64,000 bases of DNA from Bilabrum cf. latius (lineage: Eukaryota > Bigyra: Bicosoecida > Bigyra > Bicosoecida). The stretch spans positions 930,001 to 994,000 of the forward strand of contig OZ237753.1 of assembly GCA_965178125.1 (NCBI GenBank). The letters are read 5' to 3'. The notes beneath the pieces are model-generated. The model had not been told where the DNA came from and ran no database searches. It saw only the letters and a list, made by a program, of their open reading frames with translations. Positions within the stretch are counted from its first letter, which is position 1. The number at the start of each line of letters is the position of its first letter. Shown piece after piece: positions 52,407 to 61,597 of the stretch. Made by a program: the position numbers and the translations under genes.

Positions 52407-53741
52407 ATGGCAGCAGTAGCCGGTAGCGCACCAAGTGACCGGAGTGCTAGCCGTGATGCGGCCGTCGAACACTTGCTCGCTTCCAGTACGACTCCTCCAG
52501 CTGAGGTTATCAAGCGGATTGAGGCATAGCTTGTCGGGTACACTGAGACCTTATTATCAGGAAGAGACCCATCTATAGTACTGCATTCAGATCGCCCAGA
52601 CGAAGTCTCGTTGCCAGGCGCTCGGACATTGGAGCTGTCATCCAAGCGAGGTGCACAGCGACACGCATCCATCTGGCTGATCTGGGCCCAAACATACGAG
52701 TTACTTCGACAGAACAAATCCTGCACCCTGCGTGAACTGTACTACAACAACGCGACCGTGTTCAAGTCTCAGGCAGAAGCCAACGCGGCCGTCATCGACT
52801 CGTGCCTGTCGTTGGGCGGCATATCTAGGCATTCCCTTGGGATATTTCCCAGCGTAAAGGGCCTGGTCGCCGGGAGCATCTTTGTTGAGCCTAGTGTTCT
52901 TGGCATCTCCTCAGCATCTTTGACTGAACACGTCGGGATGCCATCTCCAGCTGTCACCGACACGGCGGCTGCTGTTGGCGCAGCGGCATCACCGCGAGCT
53001 CCGTCGAGTGCGGCAGCAACTGGCCCTTCGTAGGACAGACCGGGCGCTCCAGCAAGCAGCTCCTAGTACATTGACCTTGCGGCTAGGACGACAGGTGTTC
53101 GCATCCCCTTTCGCGCGACGCAGGAGCTGACCCCCATCGTACCGCACAGAGCCGCCGAGTTCATCCTAGTTGTGGAGAAGGAGGGCATCTTCGAGCGGCT
53201 CCTGGAAGACGGATTCCCAAAGAAACACCCCTGCGTGCTCATCACCGGCAAGGGGTTCCCTGACCTCCCGACGCGGGCGCTCGTGTGGCAGCTGCACATG
53301 CGGTTCGCACTGCCAGTGTACGGGCTGGCCGACTACAACCCCTACGGGGCCGCCATCATGCTCGCCTACTGCGACCTGCCCGAGAGCGCCAGTGGGGATC
53401 CAAAGCCCGCTGGCCGACGAGTCGGCAGCGCGGGGGCGTCCGTGGGTACCAAGTTCACCGTGCCCGTGCGGTGGCTGGGCATGTTCGACCGGGATGTGGA
53501 GGCGCTGCCTGACTCGGTGCTGCAGGAGATGAGCAGCAGGGACACCAGCAGGGCGGAGGGGCTGATACGAGACCACCCCGACCTCCCAGAGCTGTGCGAG
53601 GAGGTGCAGCTGATGGTGGACGGGGGCTACAAGGCCGAGATCGAGGCGCTGCACGCCCACGGGCTGGGGCACCTCACCGAGACCTTCCTGCCGGAGCGAG
53701 TGGGCGACGCGAGCAAGTGGATCCTCCTCGCCAGGGATTGA
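52407..53741 (+). CDS. SPO11: Meiotic SPO11/topoisomerase VI A-subunit
   Basis: SPO11 makes the DNA double-strand breaks that start meiotic recombination. The frame is intronless, 444 aa, ATG to TGA. The 5Y-CAP domain has LLRQNKSCTLRELYYNN with the catalytic tyrosine near residue 115. The Toprim domain has FILVVEKEGIFERLLEDGF (metal-binding Glu) and CVLITGKGFPDLPTR, then YGLADYNPYGAAIM (D-x-D-like metal site) and VRWLGMFDRDV. Three TAG codons occur: residue 41 (RIEA-Q-LVGY) and two in the Ala/Ser-rich linker between the two domains (GPS-Q-DRP and SSS-Q-YID). With a standard code the two catalytic domains would be separate. The presence of SPO11 implies a sexual cycle. Confidence 0.95.
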
Positions 53742-53805
53742 TGTTTTGAGTTGCACCAGAGATGATGCCTAGCTTCGCTCCCACGGCCAAGAATGTGTTC
53801 CCCCT

Positions 53806-56800
53806 TCACTGCCTGCCCTCTCCCGACCCCTCCTCGCGCGATATTGTCCACTCTCGCATGGCACGGTACAGCTCCACCCCCCTGAGCCGCTCTCCCACGT
53901 GTCGCGCGTGCACTAGCTCACGCAACCTCCTGCTCCTCAGGGGAGCGCCCTCCAGTGCCCCCCACAGCGGCTCCTCGATCCCAGACGCGCCCTCCAGAAC
54001 TGCCGCCGCGCCTTCTACGTCCAGCGGCCATGCGCCGTCCCTGTCACTGCCACTGTCCCTATTTGGTACAATGTACCCGCTTTGCGCAGAAGACGGCTGG
54101 TTCCAGGCAGCGAGCACTCGCTGCAGTCGCCCCGAGTGCAGCTGGCCCTGTCCGCCCAGCCCAGGTGAGACCCCCGAGTGCACAGAGTCCAGCATGGCAT
54201 CCAGCCAAACAGCTGCATCCTCCGCATGCCCTCCAGCCAGCCCGCCGGACAGCATGACTCTGTGCCGGACCCTGCTTCCCCCTAGCTGCTGCAGCATGGC
54301 CAGCATGTCAGGGCTCGCACCCAGCAGCGGGGTTGAAGGCGCGAGCGGAGCCATCTTGCGGGAGGCAGTCGGCTTGCTGGCTGCGATCATCGACGCATCC
54401 TGCAGCAGCAACAGTGCATCAGCTGCATCTGCAGCGCAGGGGGTACCATCTCCACCCGTGTGCAGCAGCAGCAACCTCCGCAGCTGTGCTACCTGCCACG
54501 CCGCTCTCAGTTGGTCAGCGGCTGCACCGTGGAGAGACAGGCCATCGGGACCTAGCTATATGCGCGCAGCGTGCTCCTGAACCACCGCCTAGGCAGCATC
54601 AAGCAAATGCTCTAGCTCACCAGCGCCTTGATCTTGATCGCCCCAATCTTTTGCCAGCACGATTGACTGGCCCACGGCGCGCCAAGTGGCCGACACGGCA
54701 CGATGGGCGTCGACAGGCGCTTCGTCTGCCAGCATTGCCTCTGCCGCCTATACAACGGCGGTCTATTCCCTTGTGAGCTGCTCGACGCTCGGACTCTCGT
54801 TGCTTCGACCGGGTGCCCCCAGCACGGCGCGGATACTGGACGCTGCTGCCTCTTCCAGCCCATCCAGTCGGCTGGCGACATCGGGCCGCGCGCTAGGCAC
54901 GCCCGCGAAAGTGGGCTGCCCGTGTTGCTGGTCCAGTGGATTGTCACCGTCTAGGCCCTCCAGCAGATCGGAGTGGTCCCACGTCTCCTCCCATCCTGGC
55001 GCGCCACCATCGGTCTGGCCGTCGCCCTGCAGTGCTCCAGCGACTGGTGCTGATGCACGAGCCAATGGCAGCTGCCAGGCAGCCGGCACCCAGACCCCGA
55101 GCTCTCCCAGCAGCACGTCCATCCGAGGAGGGAGAGACCATTGCGCCGCGCCATCGTCCCCAATGTTCATGCCTGCGATGCACTCGCCCAGCCCGCGGCA
55201 GTACTCATCCTGCAGGAGCCCGTGGGCAGTGCTTCCGGTCAGCAGACCCCTCGATGCCACCTCCTGTCGGATCTGCTCCGAGAGCCGCACTGCCATGGCG
55301 CGCTGACCTGCAGGGCACCACGGGCTCGCGCCCACGGCTAGCAGGTTGACGGCCACTCGAGCCAGCACCAGGCCAGCGCTCGACACACCATCCGCCAACC
55401 GCGCCTCCCCGGTCGTCTCGTTGGATGCGCCCGCCAATCCTCGTCGAGCTGCCACTGCAGCTACCACAGAGCTAGGGAACACAATAGCACCATGCCACGG
55501 GAGCTTCAAATCGCTCGGGGCCTCAATGGCACCCGCTCGAGCCGCGATCTCCACCGCATCGAGCACGTTCGTGCTCGTGTTCGTCAGGGTGGAGGCAGCC
55601 CCCAGCGCCCACCTGGCCGTGCCATCCACTGCCTCGATGCTTAGGTCAGCCCCTTGCCCCAAAATGACCCGCGCCTCTTCTGCCAGCAGCTCGTCCAGCC
55701 GCTGCAGCGCCGCACCCACTGCCAGCGCCACCGACAGGCGCGCCTCGTCGAGTGACAGAGGAACTGCAGCAGATTCGTCACCGCTAGCAGAGGCAGGACG
55801 GCCGTGGTCGCTACGCAGGTGCTCGTCACTCTCTGAGCCGTGGGGTTGCAGGGCTCGCCATGCTGAGGCGCATGCACGCAGGCACAGGCTGGCAGTGGTG
55901 CCGTTGCTCCCAGGCATCGCGGCTGCAATCACCGTGGCAAGCGGAGCCACGTGCCCCCAAGGGCTCTGCCCAGGGCCTGGGCTACCACTCGTTCTGCTAT
56001 CCCGAGTGGGTTCCAGCGACAGCTCCCGGCGGAGGGGACGCAGCTGCGAAGACACGCGCAGGAGGGCTGCACACGTGCGACCCATGGCCTGCAGCTGCCC
56101 ATGGCTCGCTCTAGTGCCGCGCTCCCCGTCCACCTGCTCAGCTGCCTCATCGTGCCGTGCCGTGGCACTACCATGCTCATGCTCATGCTCATGCTCATGA
56201 TCGTGATCATGCGAGAGGGCAGACCCTGAGCCCAGCGCGTGCATGAGGCTGATGGCCGTGTGTCGCACCTGCCACGCGGCCTCTCGCCACAGCTCAGGCA
56301 GTATCACTTCGTCTTTGTCTTCGTCTATGGCTTCCTCTTTGTCTGTTTCGTCCGCACTCGTGAATGCATCTGCATGCACACCACGCTCACCTTCGTCCCC
56401 ACTCTCACTTTCCTCTTCCTCCTCCTGCTCCTCCTCCCCGTGCATCACCCCCAGCACCTCGATGGCCCGCAGCACAGCCAAGGGACCCAGCGGCCGGTCC
56501 ACGTCATCCAGCGGCCGCGCTACCCGCATACAAGCCCCCGCCACCGCCTCCAGCCTCGGGTCGATCCTCAGCAGGCTGCCAGCCATGAGGAGCACCCTCT
56601 CCCTCGAGAGAGGCCCGGGGAGGCCCGTGGGCTTGGGGCCTCGGAGGGCGGACTGGTCAAGGGATGCTCGCTGGGGTGGGAGGGGCGGTGGCCCGGGGAG
56701 GCCGCGCTCGTGCCTGAGGCTGCGGGATGCCTTCAGCACGCGGCTCTCCACGCGGTCCATGTCGCCGTGCTGCTTCAGGTTGCCGTCCAGCAGGGCCTTG

Positions 56801-57570
56801 ACGGCGCCGCGCATTAACCTGCGGAACTCGGGGTCTTCGCCGTACAGCAGAGCAAGCCCCCCGCGTGTGGCAGCGCCGTAGGGCGGAGGCCAGCTGTTCG
56901 GTCCCTGTTGCGATGCCGCAGTAGACCCTGCCCCCTGCTGTGCGTGCGCCAGCATGAGCCTGTGCGCCTGCTGCCGACGGGCGACCGACGGGGAGGAGGC
57001 CAGCTGAGCCAACCGATTGCAGGCCTGCTCATACAGTCCAAGGGTAAATGCCTACCGATAGCGGGCATGGATTGCAAGGAGAGACTCGATCGAGCGGGCG
57101 AAACGGAGCCGCTTGCCGATGTGAGCTGCCTCCGATTGTTCGGCTTGCTGCGATAGCGACGATTGCCTCTACGTATCGTCCCTCCGCAACTTTCGTCGAA
57201 CGGCAGACAGCTAATTCATTTCTTGCGGGGTCAACGCAACAAGCCTTGAGCCACGAGACTGAGCAGCGGGTTCGATCTGGTTGTCGGTAGCACCCCGGCC
57301 AGCAACGCGACGGCCTAGCGGCGCCTTTGCAACGTTCTAACCGGAAAATTCCGTAACATGCACGATATCCGAGGATGTAGCAGGCTTGCGAGGTTCCAAT
57401 TTTGGCGTACCGACCCTCGGTCGATTGGGATCGCGCAGTTTCGCTAGCCTTGCACGCTTCTTCTGGAATGCCTAGGCCGCTTGGGAGGTGGCAATGAACC
57501 GACGGGGGCGCTCCAGCTGCATTTGGCCGACAGCAAGAATCTCTCGTATAATATTAGCGCGGCGATTCAT
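53806..57570 (-). CDS. Large helical protein of unknown function
   Basis: placeholder. Confidence 0.1.
53806..57570 (-). CDS. Large helical protein of unknown function (1254 aa)
   Basis: The frame is intronless; the ATG at 57568-57570 is preceded by an in-frame TAA and the stop is TGA at 53806-53808. Nine TAG codons are read as Gln, five of them in the first 200 residues, so a standard-code annotation would find only fragments. The N-terminus is basic (LERPRRFIATSQAA-Q-AFQKKRARLAKLRDP). A helical stretch (RSIESLLAIHARYR-Q-AFTLGLYEQACNRLAQL) precedes PEFRRLMRGAVKALLDGNL. Mid-protein there is an acidic region and a His/Asp/Glu repeat (SHDHDHEHEHEHEHG), possibly metal binding. The C-terminal half is Ala/Leu-rich helices like an armadillo or HEAT solenoid. 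I recognise no family. It is convergent with SPO11 (64 bp apart). Confidence 0.75.
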
Positions 57571-57925
57571 ACTGGATGTTGTTTAATCGGTGAAGACTGG
57601 GACATTTTGTTCAAGTGGAGGAACTGAGTTCGGAATCATAAGTGAATTGTCCGCAGTTGCTGGCCAGGACCCATCAGGCCACGGTGGCAGTACCAAGCTG
57701 GCACGGCCACCGTGGTTCGATGTGTGCGCAGCGCGCACGGTTTGATCCGCGCTGCCGGTATGGCCGCGGCGCCGCGAAGAATCTATGCATGCCTGGCGTA
57801 CACCAACGGTGGCTCGCAGCCACCAGCTGTGCCTCAGCAGCGCCACATTCGGACGGCGTTCGTGCAGCTCCCTGCCAGTGGTGAGCTGATGCAGCCCAAA
57901 ATGGCTCTCACTACTAGGTGCACAA
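57571..57925. other. Intergenic region between two minus-strand genes
   Basis: This 355-bp spacer lies between the start of the large helical gene and the end of the DCC-family gene. ORFs on both strands exist, but none has a recognisable domain or a plausible splice partner. I see no RNA gene in it. Confidence 0.5.
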
Positions 57926-58531
57926 TCACCTGCTCCCGCTTCGGCCCTTCCGCTTCAACAACGATCCGGCCGCCCCACCGGGTGAACGGCTTTTCGCCGC
58001 CTAGCTATCGTCTGCATCCCCCTGTTCCACGTCACTGCTACTCTCTGAATCATCGTTGCCAGATTTCCGAGGTTCTCCACGCTTCTTTGCATTCCCGAAT
58101 TGCTCATCCCAGTCCAAGAACCGCCTCTTCAGCGAAGGGGTAAGCATCATGCATGCCTCTTCCTGGCTTAGTATCCCAAATAACAAGTAGCGATTACCTC
58201 CGACGATATCATACACAAAATCACGGATCACTTGCGGGACCAGGAACGCGATGCTAGCTAGAAACCCAAGAACGCCTCCTAGGACGACTGCCATTCTAAG
58301 AATCGCAGTGGAGTGCGTGTAAACATTACCCTCATCGACAAACACAACCGATCGGAGCTTGTCTGCATCTGATATGTTGCCAGCCTTTAGGAATGGCTTC
58401 GCAAAGTTCGATTGCAAGGATGCAAAGCATATCTTCTAATCTGGATCATTTGCCACGGTGAACTTCACGGTATGCGCACAAAGATTACAAACACCATCAT
58501 ATAGAAGTATATGCTTCGGGCTTGGATCCAT
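57926..58531 (-). CDS. DCC-family (DUF393) thiol oxidoreductase-like membrane protein
   Basis: The frame is intronless, 201 aa, ATG at 58529-58531, TGA at 57926-57928. The DCC signature is LLYDGVCNLCAHTVKF with its Cys-x2-Cys at residues 14 and 17, followed by NDPD-Q-KICFASLQSN (TAG), VVFVDEGNVYTHSTAILRM, a membrane-like helix (VVLGGVLGFLASIAFLVP) and RDFVYDIVGGNRYLLFG. All are in the family's usual order. The tail is acidic then basic and contains a second TAG (DDS-Q-AAKSRSP). The position after NDPD is often a polar residue in homologues. DUF393 proteins are predicted thiol-disulfide oxidoreductases; the substrate is unknown. Confidence 0.88.
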
Positions 58532-58682
58532 ACTGTGATGGAGGGCTCCGGTGACCGGTCAAGAGTTGCGTCACTGCTTCCGGTTTTGTTGTTCAAAGAT
58601 AAGGTTGCAACCGGTTGCTTGCGGCCCGTTGGCGCTTTCAAGGAGCCACACAGTTCCCTTGAAAAGAGACGTTCAGAATACT

Positions 58683-60402
58683 ATGGAACTAATTTCAAGA
58701 ATAGAAGCAGTGAAGCTGCTTCGTCGGCAGAGACAGCTTGAAATGAAGCAGTTGGAGTCGCCGTCGTACCTTGCACTGGTGAGAGAGCGCGAGCCTAAGA
58801 TCTCCTTACCGTACCATGTCGAAGCCTGTTGCTTCTGACGTTACGCCTCCAGCACTATAAAAGCTACAATAATACAATACATGTATTGCAGGAAGCTGGT
58901 GCGACCACCGTGGTCAAGTCCTAGCGCACTGCAGCGCAACTTCACGAGGCCATTACAACCAATCCCATGGAGCGGCCTGCAGTAAAAGAGATCATGCGCA
59001 GACTCGATATTGCAAAAAGATGGGTCTATAAGGAGGTTATTAGCGCAAGCATGCAGCATAGCTCTACGCCTGGATCCCATTTGCCAGATACGGACGCGAT
59101 GGAGACGCTTGCCGAACCAAGCGCCACAACCGTGACAAAGATTTAGTTTCTGGAGCAGCAACTGGAAGAACTGAAACGATTGATGGAATTGCAAACGGAA
59201 GAGGCTAGGGGCGCAGGACAGGGCGCAGCCGATGAGCCCTTGGAGGACATGTCAGTGTCGGAGTGCGACGAGGAGGAGCAGGACGAGGACAGCGAATGCG
59301 GTGGGGAGGAGGCAAGCATCTCGGCCAGCTCAGACGGGGAAGGGGGGCACATCAGATCCTATGGGGACGGGGCAGGCGGGGCACCCCTGGCTTTCTGCCA
59401 ATCGAAGCCACTGGCACTGGCAGCGACACAGAACCAGGGATGTAGTACGCCACCACAGCAGCGGCAGGAGGATCAACTTCAAGCTGCTCACTAGCCGCCC
59501 GACAGCGAGACACTGGCAAACCGCGGCGTGCCTCGGCACTCGCCCGGGCACAGGGCGGCTGCCGGAGCGGCAGCTGCGGCGGCTGCCCGCCGGCTCGGGG
59601 GCGCTGGGGTTGCGATGGGCATCGGGTCTGGCATGCGCAGGCGCAGCTCCATGCGGCCGTCTGTGGCCCGCCGCTCCATGGGCATGGGCATGGGCATGGG
59701 AGCAGCAGCACCAGGAGCTGCAGGCGCCGCCACTCAGGGCCGGCAGGGCGGGCGGCAGAGGCAGAGCGGATGGGCGTCGTCTTCGGTTGCAACCGGCAAG
59801 TCGTCTCGAAGCGGGGGGTCCAGGGCGGGGGCGTCGGCCGGTGGGGCGGCCCGTCGGCCGGACATGACCTCTTTGGTTGCGCAGGCGTTCGCCACGGTGC
59901 AGCTGAAGAAGGTGGGCAAAGAGGCGCGGGCCAGCGGCAAGCAGGGAGGCAGGGGCACGGGCAGGGGCAGGGGCAAAGGGGCAGGGGCTGGAGGTGCATT
60001 GCGCGGTGGTGCCTCCAAGGGCGGGCTAGAAGGGGCGCTCAAGAACGCGCTCGCTTCTAGGTTCCGTCACATGGCGGGCGCGGCCCCGGTGGCCCGCCGC
60101 GAGAGCATCGCGTCTTCCGTGGACACATCCTCGCCCTTCAGCGAGTGCTCGGATGATTCCGCGGCACCGCGCATGCCCTTGTTCCGCAGGGGCGGGCCCG
60201 CACCCGCGACGGCTGGAGGATCAGCCCCTGCCCGCAGGTCGTTGTTGTCCAGGGCACAGTCTTCCAGCGTGCTGCTCCCCACGGCGGCGGACGCAGACGA
60301 CCAGGAGAAGCACTCAGGCGACCAGGAGAAGGACGCAGACGACCAGGAGAAGCACTCAGGCGACCAGGAGAAGGACGCAGACGACCAGGAGAAGCACTCA
60401 GG

Positions 60403-60436
<34 letters not shown>

Positions 60437-61183
60437 CACACCGATGCGTCTGCAAGCGGACCTGTATCTCCTGCGGGGGTCTCTGCTCTGGAGGCAGCCG
60501 TTAGAGCGGGGGAACAAAGGGGAGCTGGATTGCCACCGCAGACGCAGCCGGTGGCCAATGCACAGGCGGCCTGTTCGGCCCGACTGATGCCCCGCCCGAG
60601 GCCGAGGCCGAGGCCCGCTCCCGCTGCGGTGCCAGGAAGGCCAGGCAGGCCCGGGCCACCTGCTGCTTTTGCACCTGCGCGACCCGGTAGGCCAGGCAGG
60701 CCCGGGCCACCAGCTGCTTCAAACGGTGCTATGCCTGCGCGACCCGGGAGGCCGGGCAGGCCAGGGAGGCCGGGAAAACCTGGCCGGCCGGGTCCTGCAC
60801 CGTCTGCGGGCGCGGGTGGCGCAGGTGGGATGCCCATGCCCATGGGAGGGCTGCTTGCTGAGATTAGGGGGTTCGGCAAGGGCAAGGGTAAGGGCAAAGG
60901 GAAGGGCAAGGGCGGGCTCCGGCCGGCAGATGGCAACAAGGGGCCCGCCGGCAAGAGTGTTTCCGCAAGCGCGGCGCCGATGAGCCTCGCGGATGCGATC
61001 AAGGCCGCCGCCAGCAAGCGGAAGGGCAAGGGTAAAGGCAAGGGGCAGGCCGCAAAGCTGGCCGCGCTTGAGGCAAAGCGGACTTTGGGCTCTCCGGCAG
61101 CTGTTGCGTCGGGCGGGGGGATGGCGGCGCAGGCAGCCGCTTTCCGCGGCAAGCTTAGAAAGACTGGCCGCAAGCTGAGGTGA
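58683..61183 (+). CDS. Gly/Lys- and Arg-Pro-Gly-rich low-complexity protein
   Basis: Exons are 58683-58778 and 58892-61183 (phase 0, 113-nt intron GTGAGA to TGCAG), 795 aa, TGA. Three TAG codons. The N-terminal 150 residues look ordered and helical (LISRIEAVKLLRRQRQLEMK, MERPAVKEIMRRLDIAKRW, FLEQQLEELKRLMEL). The rest is low complexity: acidic, Gly-Met, an 18-bp repeat giving DDQEKHSGDQEK at 60298-60400, Gly-Arg-Pro runs near 60625-60790 and a Gly-Lys run near 60875-60915. Short motifs spaced through it (LVAQAFATVQLKKVGK, LLAEIRGFGKGK, LADAIKAAASKRKG) resemble actin-binding WH2 sequences, but I regard this as suggestive only. No enzyme domain is visible. Confidence 0.72.
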
Positions 61184-61247
61184 GCGGAGCAATCCAATCG
61201 GGCTTGCAGGGTCCGTCTCTCCCCCGCGTATTTTGTCACAGTATCTA

Positions 61248-61580
61248 ATGAGCTATGTAGTGAATACCCAAAACCACAAGTATGTTCAAGTGAAAATGCC
61301 CAAGTGCAGCGGAACTACTTCAAGGTCATCGCACCACCACCACCCCAACCAGAACGGATCTCCATCGGCGCAGCTGGCACCCGACACCAAACCGCCCCGC
61401 CCCCCCCGGCCCACCACGTAGACACCGCGCCCAGCACGCCTAGCCCTACATCCAAGACCGCGACGGTCCCGGCAAGGGCTTCAAGGCATGTGCTTTGAGC
61501 CAACGGGAGGCGAAGTGGGGGACCTGGCAGCAGGCACTGCCCCGAGCGAGAGCGAGATCGACACAGCCAGGCCGCCGTGA
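61248..61580 (+). CDS. Possible small Pro/Arg-rich ORF
   Basis: With TAG as Gln this frame is open from ATG 61248 to TGA 61578-61580 (110 codons, one TAG). It lies in the 414-bp gap between the low-complexity gene and the cyclic-nucleotide kinase, whose 3' ends converge on it. It has no recognisable domain, and an overlapping frame is equally open, so it may be chance. Apart from it, the gap holds nothing I can identify. Confidence 0.2.
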
Positions 61581-61597
61581 CTTGCCCCTGGCAGCGC

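Noticed and set aside
57262-57290. tRNA T-loop-like GGTTCGA motif
   Set aside because: No cloverleaf can be drawn around it and it lies inside coding sequence on the other strand. I found no convincing tRNA gene, including no CUA-anticodon tRNA-Gln.
57583-57846. 88-codon minus-strand ORF
   Set aside because: No domain, starts inside the 3' flank of the DCC gene in another frame, and no splice partner.
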